Shown piece by piece: positions 23,401 through 37,000 of a DNA stretch of 64,000 bases. The notes under the pieces are model-generated. The model worked only from the letters and a program-made list of their open reading frames with translations, ran no database searches and was not told the DNA's origin. This stretch comes from Siphonodentalium dalli (Eukaryota; Mollusca; Scaphopoda; Gadilida; Siphonodentaliidae), in assembly GCA_032622095.1 (NCBI GenBank), contig CP136069.1:42262194-42326193 (forward strand), written 5' to 3'. Numbering within the stretch: position 1 is the first letter of the stretch; each line of letters starts with the position of its first letter. The position numbers and the translations under genes are program-made.

Positions 23401-26400
23401 AAACATACCATAAAATGTTGCGAAATTCCAGGTTGTGAGAGATCTATGTCATTAATGGCACCTTTTAAGATGTATTCGTCCATAGCCACCCTAGAGGCGT
23501 TTCGCTGTCAAAAACATTCCCGGCCAACCCATTATACCCGGCCACAAATTGGGCGTAAGTAGAGCCTGGAACCAAACGGACCATAAAATGTTGCGAAATT
23601 CCAGGTTGTGAGAGATCTATGTCATTAATGACCCCTTTTAAGATGTAATCGTCCATAGCCACCCTAGAGGCATTTCCATGTTAAAAAATTACCCGGCCAA
23701 CCCATTATACCCGGCCACAAATTGGGCGTTAGTAGAGCCTGGAACCAAACGGACCATAAAATGTTGCGAAATTCCAGGTTGTGAGAGATCTATATCATTA
23801 ATGGCCCCTTTTAAGATCTATTCGTCCATAGCCACCATAGAGGCATTTCACTGTCAACATATTACCCGGCCAACCCATTATACCCGGCCACAAATTGGGC
23901 GTAAGTAGAGCCTGGAACCAAACGGACCATAAAATGTTGTGAAATTCCACATTGTGAGAGATCTATGTCATTAATGGCCCCTTTTAAGATGTATTCGTCC
24001 ATAGCCACCCTAGAGGCATTTCACTGTCAAAAAATTACCCGGTCAACCCATTATACCCGGCCACAAGTTGGGCGTAAGTAGAGCCTGGAAACCAAACATA
24101 CCATAAAATGTTGCGAAATTCCAGGTTGTGAGAGATCTATGTCATTAATGGACCCTTTTGAGATGTATTCGTCCATAGCCACCCTAGAGGCATTTCACTG
24201 TCAACATATTACCCGGCCAACCCATTATACCCGGCCACAAATTGGGCGTAAGTAGAGCCTGGAACCAAACGGACCATAAAATGTTGTGAAATTCCACATT
24301 GTGAGAGATCTATGTCATTAATGGCCCCTTTAAAGATGTATTCGTCCATAGCCACCCTAGAGGCATTTCACTGTCAAAAATTTACCCGGCCAACCCATTA
24401 TACCCAGCTACAAATTGGGCGTAAGTAGAGCATGGAACCAAACATACCATAAAATGTTGCGAAATTCCACATTGTGAGAGATCAATGTCATTAATGGCCC
24501 ATTTTAAGATGTATTCGTCCATAGCCAACCTAGAGGCATTTCACTGTCAAAACATTACCCGGCCAGCTTATTATACCCGGCCACAAATTGGGCGTAAGTA
24601 GAGCCTGGAACCAAACTGACCCTAAAATGTTGCGAAATTCTAGGTTGTGAGAGATCTATGTCATTAATGGCCCCTTTTAAGATGTATTCGTCCATAGCCA
24701 CCATAGAGGCATTTCACTGTCAAAAAATTACCCGGCCAACCCATTATACCCGGCCACAAATTGGGCGTAAGTAGAGCCTGGAACCAAACGGACCATAAAA
24801 TGTTGCGAAATTCCACATTGTGAGAGATCTATGTCATTAATGGCCCCTTTTAAGATGTATTCGTCCATAGCCACCCTAGAGGCATTTCACTGTCAAAAAA
24901 TTACCCGGTCAACCAATTATACCCGGCCACAAATTGGGCGTAAGTAGAGCCTGGAACCAAACATACCATAACATGTTGCGAAATTCCAGGTTGTGAGAGA
25001 TCTATGTCATTAATGGCCCCTTTTAAGATGTATTCGTCCATAGCCACCCTAGAGGCATTTCACTGTCAAAACAATTCCCGGCCAACCCATTATACCCGGC
25101 CACAAATTGGGCGTAAGTAGAGCCTGGAACCAAACGGACCCTAAAATGTTGCGAAATTCCAGGTTGTGAGAGATCTATATCATTAATGGCCCCTTTTAAG
25201 ATGTATTCGTCCATAGCCACCCTAGAGGCATTCACTGTCAAAAAAATTACCCGGCCAGCCCATTATACCCGGCCACAAATTGGGCGTAAGTAGAGCCTGG
25301 AACCAAACATACCATAAATTCCAGGTTGTGAGAGATCTATGTCATTAATGGCCCCTTTTAAGATGTATTCGTCCATAGCCACCCTAGAGGCATTTCACTG
25401 TCAAAAAAATTCCCGGCCAACCCATTATACCCGGCCACAAAATTGGGCGTAAGTAGAGCCTGGAACCAAACGGGCCATAAAATGTTGCGAAATTCCAGGT
25501 TGTGAGAGATCTATATCATTAATGGCCCCTTTTAAGATGTATTCGTCCATAGCCACCCTAGAGGCATTCACTGTAAAAAAAATTACCCGGTCAACCCATT
25601 ATACCCGGCCACAAGTTGGTCGTAAGTAGAGCCTGGAAACCAAACATACCATAAAAAGTTGCGAAATTCCAGGTTGTGAGAGATCTATGTCATTAATGGA
25701 CCCTTTTGAGATGTATTCGTCCATAGCCACCCTAGAGGCATTTCACTGTCAAAAAATTACCCGGCCAACCCATTATACCCGGCCACAAATTTGGCGTAAG
25801 TAGAGCCTGGAACCAAACGGACCCTAAAATGTTGCGAAATTCCGGGTTGTGAGATATCTATGTCATTAATGGCCCCTTTTAAGATGTATTCGTCCATAGC
25901 CACCCTAGAGGCGTTTCACTGTCAAAAACATTCCCGGCCAACCCATTATACCCGGCCACAAATTGGGCGTAAGTAGAGCCTGGAACCAAACGGACCATAA
26001 AATGTTGCGAAATTCCAGGTTGTGAGAGATCTATATCATTAATGGCCCCTTTTAAGATGTATTCGTCCATAGCCACCCTAGAGGCATTTCACTGTCAAAA
26101 AAATTCCCGGCCAACCCATTATACCCGGCCACAAATTGGGCGTAAGTAGAGCCTGGAACCAAACGGACCCTAAAATGTTGCGAAATTCCAGGTTGTGAGA
26201 GATCTATATCATTAATGGCCCCTTTTAAGATGTATTCGTCCATAGCAACCCTAGAGGCATTCACTGTCAAAAAAATTACCCGGCCAGCCCATTATACCCG
26301 GCCACAAATTGGGCGTAAGTAGAGCCTGGAACCAAACATACCATAAAATGTTGCGAAATTCCAGGTTGTGAGAGATATAAGTCATTAATGGCCCCTTTTA

Positions 26401-29400
26401 AGATATATTCGTCCATAGCCACCCTAGAGGCATTTCACTGGCAAAAAAATTCCCGGCCAACCCATTATACCCGGCCACAAATTGGGCGTAAGTAGAGCCT
26501 GGAACCAAACGGACCCTAAAATGTTGCGAAATTCCAGGTTGTGAGAGATCTATATCATTAATGGCCCCTTTTAAGATGTATTCGTCCATAGCCACCCTAG
26601 AGGCATTCACTGTCAAAAAAATTACCCGGCCAGCCCATTATACCCGGCCACAAATTGGGCGTAAGTAGAGCCTGGAACCAAACATACCATAAAATGTTGC
26701 GAAATTCCAGGTTGTGAGAGATCTATGTCATTAATGGCCCCTTTTAAGATGTATTCGTCCATAGCCACCCTAGAGGCATTTCACTGTCAAAAAAATTCCC
26801 GGCCAACCCATTATACCCGGCCACAAATTGGGCGTAAGTAGAGCCTGGAACCAAACGGACCATAAAATGTTGCGAAATTCCAGGTTGTGAGAGATCTATG
26901 TCATTAATGGCCCCTTTTAAGATGTAATCGTCCATAGCCACCCTAGAGGCATTTCACTGTCAAAAAATTACCCGGCCAACCCATTATACCCGGCCACAAA
27001 TTGGGCGTAAGTAGAGCCTGGAACCAAACGGACCATAAAATGTTGCGAAATTCCACATTGTGAGAGATCTATGTCATTAATGGCCCCTTTTAAGATGTAT
27101 TCGTCCATAGCCACCCTAGAGGCATTCACTGTCAAAAAAATTACCCGGCCAGCCCATTATACCCGGCCACAAATTGGGCGTAAGTAGAGCCTGGAACCAA
27201 ACATACCATAAATTCCAGGTTGTGAGAGATCTATGTCATTAATGGCCCCTTTTAAGATGTATTCGTCCATAGCCACCCTAGAGGCATTTCACTGTCAAAA
27301 AAATTCCCGGCCAACCCATTATACCCGGCCACAAATTGGGCGTAAGTAGAGCCTGGAACCAAACGGACCATAAAATGTTGCGAAATTCCAGGTTGTGAGA
27401 GATCTATATCATTAATGGCCCCTTTTAAGAAGTATTCGTCCATAGCCACCCTAGAGGCATTCACTGTAAAAAAATTACCCGGTCAACCCATTATACCCGG
27501 CCACAAGTTGGTCGTAAGTAGAGCCTGGAAACCAAACATACCATAAAAAGTTGCGAAATTCCAGGTTGTGAGAGATCTATGTCATTAATGGACCCTTTTG
27601 AGATGTATTCGTACATAGCCACCCTAGAGGCATTTCACTGTCAAAAAATTACCCGGCCAACCCATTATACCCGGCCACGAATTTGGCGTAAGTAGAGCCT
27701 GGAACCAAACGGACCCTAAAATGTTGCGAAATTCCGGGTTGTGAGAGATCTATGTCATTAATGGCCCCTTTTAAGATGTATTCGTCCATAGCCACCCTAG
27801 AGGCGTTTCACTGTCTAAAAAATTCCCGGCCAACCCATTATACCCGGCCACAAATTGGGCGTAAGTAGAGCCTGGAACCAAACGGACCATAAAATGTTGC
27901 GAAATTCCAGGTTGTGAGAGATCTATATCATTAATGGCCCCTTTTAAGATGTATTCGTCCATAGCCACCCTAGAGGCATTCACTGTCAAAAAATAACCCG
28001 GTCAACCCATTATACCCGGCCACAAGTTGGTCGTAAGTAGAGCCTGGAAACCAAACATACCATAAAAAGTTGCAAAATTCCAGGTTGTGAGAGATCTATG
28101 TCATTAATGGACCCTTTTGAGATGTATTCGTCCATAGCCACCCTAGAGGCATTTCACTGTCAAAAAATTACCCGGCCAACCCATTATACCCGGCCACAAA
28201 TTTGGCGTAAGTAGAGCCTGGAACCAAACATACCATAAAATGTTGCGAAATTCCGGGTTGTGAGAGATCTATGTCATTAATGGCCCATTTTAAGATGTAT
28301 TCGTCCATATCCACCCTAGAGGCGTTTCACTGTCAAAAACATTCCCGGCCAACCCATTATACCCGGCCACAAATTGGGCGTAAGTAGAGCCTGGAACCAA
28401 ACGGACCATAAAATGTTGCAAAATTCCAGGTTGTGAGAGATCTATATCACTAATGGCCCCTTTTAAGATGTATTCGTCCATAGCCACCCTAGAGGCATTT
28501 CACTGTCAAAAAATTACCCGGCCAGCCCATTATACGCGGCCACAAATTGGGCGTAAGTAGAGCCTGGAACCAAACGGACCCTAAAATGTTGCGAAATTCC
28601 AGGTTATGAGAGATCTATGTCATTAATGGCCCCTTTTAAGATGTATTCGTCCATAGCGATCCTAGAGGCATTTCACTGTCAAAAAATTACCCGGCCAACC
28701 CATTATACCCGGCCATAAATTGGGCGTAAGTAGAGCCTGGAACCAAACGGACCATAAAATGTTGCGAAATTCCAGGTTGTGAGAGATCTGTATCATTAAT
28801 GGCCCCTTTTAAGATGTATTCGTCCATAGCCACCCTAGAGGCATTCACTGTCAAAAAATTACCCGGCAACCCATTATACCCGGCCACAAGTTGGTCGTAA
28901 GTAGAGCCTGGAAACCAAACATACCATAAAAAGTTGCGAAATTCCAGGTTTTTGAGAGATCTATGTCATTAATGGACCCTTTTGAGATGTATTCGTCCAT
29001 AGCCACCCTAGAGGCATTTCACTGTCAAAAAATTACCCGGCCAACCCATTATACCCGGCCACAAATTTGGCGTAAGTAGATCCTGGAACCAAACGGACCC
29101 TAAAATGTTGCGAAATTCCGGGTTGTGAGAGATCTATGTCATTAATGGCCCCTTTTAAGATGTATTCGTCCATAGCCACCCTAGAGGCGTTTCACTGTCA
29201 AAAACATTCCCGGCCAAACCCATTATACCCGGCCACAAATTGGGCGTAAGTAGAGCCTGGAACCAAACGGACCATAAAATGTTGCGAAATTCCAGGTTGT
29301 GAGAGATCTATATCATTAATGGCCCCTTTTAAGATGTATTCGTCCATAGCCACCCTAGAGGCATTCACTGTCAAAAAATTACCCGGTCAACCCATTATAC

Positions 29401-31394
29401 CCGGCCACAAGTTGGTCGTAAGTAGAGCCTGGAAACCAAACATACCATAAAAAGTTGCGAAATTCCAGGTTGTGAGAGATCTATGTCATTAATGGACCCT
29501 TTTGAGATGTATTCGCCCATAGACACCCTAGAGGCATTTCACTGTCAAAAAATTACCCGGCCAACCCATTATACCCGGCCACAAATTTGGCGTAAGTAGA
29601 GCCTGGAACCAAACATACCATAAAATGTTGCGAAATTCCGGGTTGTGAGAGATCTATGTCATTAATGGCCCCTTTTAAGATGTATTCGTCCATAGCCACC
29701 CTAGAGGCGTTTCACTGTCGAAAACATTCCCGGCCAACCCATTATACCCGGCCACAAATTGGGCGTAAGTAGAGCCTGGAACCAAACGGACCATAAAATG
29801 TTGCGAAATTCCAGGTTGTGAGAGATCTGTATCATTAATGGCCCCTTTTAAGATGTATTCGTCCATAGCCACCCTAGAGGCATTTCACTGTCAAAAAATT
29901 ACCCGGCCAGCCCATTATACGCGGCCACAAATTGGGCGTAAGTAGAGCCTGGAAACCAAACATACCATAAAATGTTGCGAAATTCCAGGTTGTGAGAGAT
30001 CTATGTCATTAATGGACCCTTTTGAGATGTATTCGTCCATAGCCACCCTAGAGGCATTTCCATGTTAAAAAATTACCCGGCCAACCCATTATACCCGGCC
30101 ACAAATTGGGCGTAAGTACAGCCTGGAACCAAACGGACCATAAAATGTTGCGAAATTCCAGGTTGTGAGAGATCTATATCATTAATGGCCCCTTTTAAGA
30201 TGTATTCGTCCATAGCCACCCTAGAGGCATTCACTGTCAAAAAATTACCCGGTCAACCCATTATACCCGGCCACAAGTTGGGCGTAAGTAGAGCCTGGAA
30301 ACCAAACATACCATAAAATGTTGCGAAATTCCAGGTTGTGAGAGATCTATGTCATTAATGGACCCTTTTGAGATGTATTCGTCCATAGCCACCCTAGAGG
30401 CATTTTACTGTCAACATATTACCCGGCCAACCCATTATACCCGGCCACAAATTGGGCGTAAGTAGAGCCTGGAACCAAACGGACCATAAAATGTTGTGAA
30501 ATTCCACATTGTGAGAGATCTATGTCATTAATGGGCCCTTTTAAGATGTATTCGTCCATAGCCACCCTAGAGGCATTTCACTGTCAAAAAATTACCCGGT
30601 CAACCCATTATACCCGGCCACAAATTGGGCGTAAGTAGAGCCTGGAACCAAACATACCATAAAATGTTGCGAAATTTCAGGTTGTGGGAGATCTATGTCA
30701 TTAATGGACCCTTTTGAGATGTATTCATCCATAGCCACCCTAGAGGCATTTCACTGTCAAAAAATTACCCGGTCAACCCATTATACCCGGCCACAAATTG
30801 GGCGTAAGTAGAGCCTGGAACCAAACATACCATAACATGTTGCGAAATTCCAGGTTGTGAGAGATCTATGTCATTAATTGCCCCTTTTAAGATGTATTCG
30901 TCCATAGCCACCCTAGAAGCATTTCAATGTCAAAAAATTACCCGGCCAGCCCATTATACCCGGCCACAAATTGGGCGTAAGTAGAGCCTGGAACCAAACA
31001 TACCATAAAATGTTGCGAAATTCCAGGTTGTGAGAGATCTATATCATTAATGGCCCCTTTTAAGATGTATTCGTCCATAGCCACCCTAGAGGCATTTCAT
31101 TGTCAAATATTTACCCGGACAACCCATTATACCCGGCCACAATTGGGCGTAAGTAGAGCCTGGAAACAAACAGACCATAAAATGTTGCGAAATTCCAGGT
31201 TGTGAGAGAACTATGTCATTGGGGGTCCCTTTTAAGATGTATTCGTCCATAGCCACCCTAGGGTCAACTAAATGTCATAACATTACCCGGCAAGCCCATT
31301 ATACCCAGCCACAAATTGGGCGTAAGTAGAGCCTGGAACCAAACGGACCCTAAAATGTTACTAAATTCCACATTGTGAGAGATCTATGTCATTG
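20485..31394. repeat. 173-bp satellite array, left arm (about 63 monomers)
   Basis: Monomers repeat every 173 bp and contain AGATCT, GTCATTAATGGCCCC, AAGATGTATTCGTCC, CCCATTATACCCGGCC and GGGCGTAAGTAGAGCC. Variants recur at multiples of 173: for example GTGAAAAAATTACCC near 20,912, 21,430, 21,779 and 22,123, and identical blocks 519 bp apart (22,946/23,465; 27,252/27,771/28,290). This implies local two- and three-monomer higher-order units. The last monomers (31,200-31,394) are degenerate. The recurring minus-strand 65-72 codon ORFs are one per monomer and change frame between monomers (173 is not a multiple of 3). Confidence 0.97.
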
Positions 31395-32022
31395 GTGGCC
31401 CATTTTGGGGTATGGACCATTTTCGAGAACGGTAAGGATTTCGACCGATTTGACGGCATCGGTTTGTGGTCCGCCCCAAATACCACCTAGAAACACCCCG
31501 ACCCCCACCCATCACTCCCTGGGGTGCCACCCCGAGGGGGGTGAAAATTGGGTATGGACCATTTTCGAGAACGGTAAGGATTACGACCGATTTGACGGCA
31601 TGGGTTGGTGGCCCGCCCCAAATACCACCTAGAAACACCCCGATCCCCACACATCATCCCCGGGGTGCCAACCCGAGGGGGGTGAAAATGGGGTATGGAC
31701 CATTTTCGAGAACGGTTAGGATTTCGACCGATTTGACGGCATTGTGGGTGGCCCGCCCCAAATACCACATAGAAACACCCCGACCCCACCCATCACCCCC
31801 GGGTGGGGGGGTGCCACCCCGAGGGGGTGAAAATAGGGTATGGACCATTTTCGAGAACGGTAAGGATTTCGACCGATTTGACGGCATGAGTGGGTGGCCC
31901 GCCCCAAATACCACATAGAAACACACCCACACCCACCCATCACCCCCGGTGGTGAAAATAGGGTATGGACCATTTTCGAGAACGGTAAGGATTTCGACCG
32001 ATTTGACGGCATGGGTGGGTGA
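31395..32022. repeat. GC-rich 125-145 bp tandem repeat (5 units)
   Basis: Units start at TATGGACCATTTTCGAG (31,411; 31,553; 31,694; 31,839; 31,964) and contain GACCGATTTGACGGCAT and a C-rich half. Length changes come from the C/G-run half (CACCCC, GAGGGG). The first unit starts inside a degenerate satellite monomer at ATTGGTGGCCCATTTT, so this repeat replaced or grew out of the array edge. Long overlapping ORFs on both strands arise from the repeat. Confidence 0.93.
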
Positions 32023-33119
32023 AATACCCTAAAAATGAGACGAAAATAAGTATTCACCAGCGCCCCTTAATTATTGTCCACACCGCGACGCTACCAAAAG
32101 AAATAGAAAATATGTCGGGAGAGTACCAAAATGGCTCAAATAATACACATGTGGTGAAGAATCGTGCATAAAAAATAATGGACGCCTGACATAAACAGAA
32201 AATGAAAAAAAATTGAAGAAAACATAAAAAATGTCCACACCGCGACATGTCCACACCGCGACACAGAATGCAGAATAGCCCATTTTATACATCAACCACA
32301 ACTTGTAAGCGATTGCAGGACACGCTGGTGTAATATTTACCATTTTCCTAATTTTGGCGGCCATATTGGCAGCCATTTCGAGCCAAAGTAAGAATTTTAG
32401 TTCCAGAGAGTTGGAATATTCATAGGTAATGTTATGCCTCACTTACATTACAAAGTTCTGTTCATTTCTTGTTGAAATATGACTAGAATCCCAATTGTGA
32501 ATTTTTGTGAAATTTTATATCGCATTCTGTAAAATCGAATTTTTGAGGGATTGGAAGGGGCTATGATCAATTAATTTAAAAAAAACACAAAATAAAGTTG
32601 CAATACTCAACCAGTTCCAAACAGCATGAATTGATCTAGAAGATATTTGTGAAAAAATGTCATATTTTCAAATTCCGGCCGCCATATTGGCGGCCATCTT
32701 ATGAAAATTTAGATTTGTTTTGGCTCAAATGAACCGTGGTCACCTCCCAACTATAATTGCATTGAGAAACTGTGAGAAGATACGATTTTCACAAGAAAAG
32801 GATGGCATAAATCACCCAACCCAAAAACTGAGATTTTCAAAAAGGTCAAGGTCATATTGAAGGTCAAGGTGACCTCCAAAATCTGGCATAAACCACCCAA
32901 CCCAAAAACTGAGATTTCAAAAAGGTCAAGGTCAAATTAAAGGTCAAGGTAACCTCCAAAATCTGGAACCAGCCAGTTTAATGATACTCACCAACCACTA
33001 AACAAACTCTGAAAGTTTGGCGCTTCTACCACAAAGGGAACGATTTTGCAACTACACCCCCCCCCCACTATCAAGAGGGCCATGACGCAAAAACATAGGT
33101 ATCTTTGGCTTCATTTTAT
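32023..33119. other. Spacer between the opposed satellite arms
   Basis: Mostly unique DNA. It holds three copies of the 14-mer GTCCACACCGCGAC (32,076; 32,233; 32,249), GCCATATTGG motifs near 32,350 and 32,681, a near-palindrome at 32,677-32,695, an 81-bp tandem duplication (32,803-32,966) and a C-run near 33,055. The minus-strand ORF at 32,071-32,442 shows no family motif. Confidence 0.7.
32803..32966. repeat. 81-bp tandem duplication carrying four TNAAGGTCA motifs
   Basis: Two units of 81 bp share CACCCAACCCAAAAACTGAG and end in CTCCAAAATCTGG. Each has two half-sites fitting TNAAGGTCA, at 32,846-32,854, 32,858-32,866, 32,926-32,934 and 32,938-32,946. That is the extended monomer site of NR5A/ERR-type nuclear receptors. 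The first unit also has AAGGTGACCT. Function is not shown. Confidence 0.8.
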
Positions 33120-33595
33120 GGCCCGTTTGCATATATACAGACTCTATTTACGCCCAATTTGCGGCCGGAAATAATTGGCTAGCGGCATATGTTTTTTGAT
33201 AGTGATTTGGCCAGATAGTGGTTATGGAGCATTCACCACAAAAGGGGCCACCAATAGCATAGCTCTCTCACAATCGGAAATTTAGCGATATGTTAGGGTT
33301 CGTTTGGAATCCAGACTCTACTTACGTCCAATTATGTGGCCAGGTAAAATGAACGACCCGGGTACTTTCCCGAATGTGAATCGCACCTCAATTTGCTAAT
33401 GGCTATGTATGATTTCACACCAAAAGGGCCTCCAATTGCATAGATCTACCAAAATCAGGAATTTGGCAACAGTTTAGAGTCGCTTTTGATTCCAGACAGA
33501 CTATACTTACGCCCAATTTGTGGCCGGTTATAATGGGTTATTCCGGTACATTTTTGACAGCGATTTGCCCATACAGTGGCACCAATAGGCATTAT
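33120..33595. repeat. Degenerate 173-bp satellite monomers at the right-arm edge
   Basis: About three diverged monomers in right-arm orientation, recognisable by CTCTATTTACGCCCAATTTG, CTCACAAT and CTACTTACG. Edge decay like this is expected when unequal crossing over homogenises the array interior more than its ends. Confidence 0.8.
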
Positions 33596-34038
33596 AATAT
33601 ATAACCGGAAATCCCACTGGGATTCCGCTAGAATCCGCAGGGATTTTTGGTCGGAATCCCGGTGAGATTTAGGTCGGGATCCCGGCCGGGATCCCAAAAA
33701 TCCCGTTTATATCCCGGTCATATCCCAGCCTAAATCCCACCGGGAATCCGACATAAATCCCACCGGGATACGACCTAAATACTATTTCAAATGATTAAAT
33801 CCCACTAGGATCCCAAACTAATTCACAACATTATTCCCACCCTAAACCTCACCGTGATTCCGCCCAAAATCCCACCCGAATCCCGACCTAAATCCCACCG
33901 GGATCCCGACATAAATCCCACCGGGATCCCAACATAAATCCCACCGGGATCCCGACCTAAATCCCACCTAGTTCCCGATCTAAATCCCACTGGGATCCCG
34001 ACCTATATCCCACTGGGATCCCGACCAAAATCCCAACA
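33596..34038. repeat. 23-bp repeat of AAATCCCACCGGGATCCCGACCT type
   Basis: About 18 imperfect units with core TCCCACCGGGATCCCGAC. The first part (33,605-33,690) is in the opposite orientation (GGGATTTAGG, GGTGAGATTTAGG), so the array is internally inverted. Each core is a partial palindrome around CCGGGATCCCGG. It is inserted between degenerate and regular satellite monomers. Confidence 0.88.
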
Positions 34039-37000
34039 TAGGGTGGCTATGGCCGAATACATCTTAAAAGGGGCCACCAATGACATAGATCTCTCACAAC
34101 CTGAAATTTAGCAACATTTTAGGGTCCATTTGGTTCCAGGCTCTACTTACGCCCAATTTTCGGCCGGGTATAATGGGCTGGCCGGGTAATTTTTTGACAG
34201 AGATTTGCCTCTAGGGTGGCTATGGACGTATACATCTTAAAATTGGCAACCAATGACATAGATCTCTCACAACATGGAATTTAGCAACATTTTAGAGTCC
34301 GTTTGTTTCCAGACTATACTTACGCCTAATTTGTGGCCGGGTATAATGGGCTGGCCGGGTAATTGTTTGACAGAGATTTGCCTCTAGGGTGGCTATTGCA
34401 GAATACATCTTAAAATGGGGCACTAATGATATAGATCTCTCACAACATGAAATTTCGTAACATTTTAGGGTCCGTTTGTTTCCAGGCTCTACTTACGCCC
34501 AATTTGTGGCCGGGTATAATGGGCTAGCCGGGTAATTTTATGACACTTATTTGCGACTATGGTGGCTATGGACGAATACATCTTAAAGGGGGCCACCAAT
34601 GACATAGATATATCACACCATGGAATTTAGCAACATTTTAGGGTCGGTTTGTTTCCAGGCTCTACTTACGCCCAATTTGTGGCTGGGTATAATGGGCTAG
34701 CCGGGTAATTTTATGACACTTATTTGCGACTAGGGTGGCTATGGACGAATACATCTCAAAGGGGGCCACCAATGACAGATATATCACACCATGGAATTTA
34801 GCAACAATTTAGGGTCCGTTTGTTTCCAGACTCTACTTACGCCCAATTTGTTACCGGGTATAATGAGCTGGCCGGATAAGATTGACAGATATTTTCCTCT
34901 AGGGTGGTTATGGCCGAATACATCTTAAAAGGGGCCACCAATGACACATATATCTCACAACATGGAATTTAGCAACATTTTAAGGTCCGTTTGTTTCCAG
35001 GCTCTACTTACGCCCAATTTGTGGCCGGATAAAATGGGCTGGCCGGGTAGTTTTTTGACTGAGATTTGCATCTAGGGTGATTATGGACGAATACATCTTA
35101 AAAGGGGCCACCAATGACATAGATATATCACCCCATGGAATTTAGCAACATTTTAGGGTCGGTTTGTTTCCAGGCTCTACTTACGCCCAATTTGTGGCTG
35201 GGTATAATGGGCTAGCCGGGTAATTTTATGACACTTATTTGCGACTAGGATGGCTATGGACGAATACATCTTAAAGGGGGCCACCAATGACATAGATATA
35301 TCACACCATGGAATTTAGCAACTATTTAGGGTCCGTTTGTTTCCAGACTCTACTTACGCCCAATTTGTTACCGGGTATAATGAGCTGGCCGGATAAGATT
35401 TTGACAGATATTTTCCTCTAGGGTGGCTATGGCCGAATACATCTTAAAAGGGGCCACCAATGACACATATATCTCACAACATGGAATTTAGCAACATTTT
35501 AAAGTCCGTTTGTTTCCAGGCTCTACTTACGCCCAATTTGTGGCCGGATAAAATGGGCTGGCCGGGTAATTTTTTGACTGATATTTGCATCTAGGGTGGT
35601 TATGGACGAATACATCTTAAAAGGGGCCATTAATGACATAGATCTCTCACAATGTGGAATTTAGCATGATTTTAGGGTCCGTTTGGTTCCAGGCTCTACT
35701 TACGCCCAATTTGTGGCCGCGTATAATGGGCTGGCCGGCCGGTAATGTTTTGACAATGAAATGCCTCTAGGGTGGCTATGGACGAATACATCTTAAAAGG
35801 GGCCATTAATGATATAGATCTCTCACAACCTGGAATTTCGCAACATTTTTTATGGTATGTTTGGTTCCAGGCTCTACTTACGCCCAATTTGTGGCCGGGT
35901 ATAATGGGTTGGCCGGGTAATGTTTTGACAGTGAAATGCCTCTAGGGTGGCTATGGACGAATACATCTTAAAAGGGGCCATTAATGATATAGATCTCTCA
36001 CAATGTGGAATTTCGCAACATTTTATGGTATGTTTTGTTCCAGGCTCTACTTACTCCCAATTTGTGGCCGGGTATAATGGGTTGGCCGGGTAATTTATTG
36101 ACAGTGAAATGCCACTGGGGTGGCTATGGACGAATACATATCAAAAGGGGCCATTAATGACAGAGATCTCTCACAACCTGACATTTCGCAACATTTTATG
36201 GTCCGTTTGGTTCCAGGCTCTACTTACGCCCAATTTGTGGCCGCGTATAATGGCTGGCCGGATAATTTTTTGACAGTGAAATGCCTCTAGGGTGGCTATG
36301 GACGAATTCATCTTAAAAGGGGACATTAATGACATTGATCTCTCACAATGTGGAATTTCGCAACATTTTAGGGTATGTTTGGTTCCAGGCTCTACTTACG
36401 CCCAATTTGTGGCCGGGTATAATGGGTTGGCCGGGTAATTTTTTGACAGTGAAATGCCTCTAGGGTGGCTATGGACGAATACATCTTAAAAGTGGCCATT
36501 AATGATATAGATCTCTCACAACCTGGAATTTCGCAACATTTTATGGTATGTTTGGTTCCAGGCTCTACTTACGCCAAATTTGTGGCCGGGTATAATGGGC
36601 TGGCCGGGTAATATTTTGACAATGAAATGCCTCTAGGGTGGCTATGGACGAATACATCTTTAAAGGGGCCATTAATGACATAGATCTCTCACAACCTGGA
36701 ATTTCGAAATATTTTATGGTATGTTTGGTTCCAGGCTCTACTTACGCCCAATTTGTGGCCGCGTATAATGGCTGGCCGGATAATTTTTTGACAGTGAAAT
36801 GCCTCTAGGGTGGCTATGGACGAATTCATCTTAAAAGGGGACATTAATGACATTGATCTCTCACAATGTGGAATTTCGCAACATTTTAGGGTATGTTTGG
36901 TTCCAGGCTCTACTTACGCCCAATTTGTGGCCGGGTATAATGGGTTGGCCGGGTAATTTTTTTACAGTGAAATGCCTCTAGGGTGGCTATGGACGAATAC

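Noticed and set aside
31375-32057. Overlapping 85-150 codon ORFs in the GC-rich repeat
   Set aside because: They arise on both strands from a tandem repeat with variable-length C-runs; no consistent frame between units.
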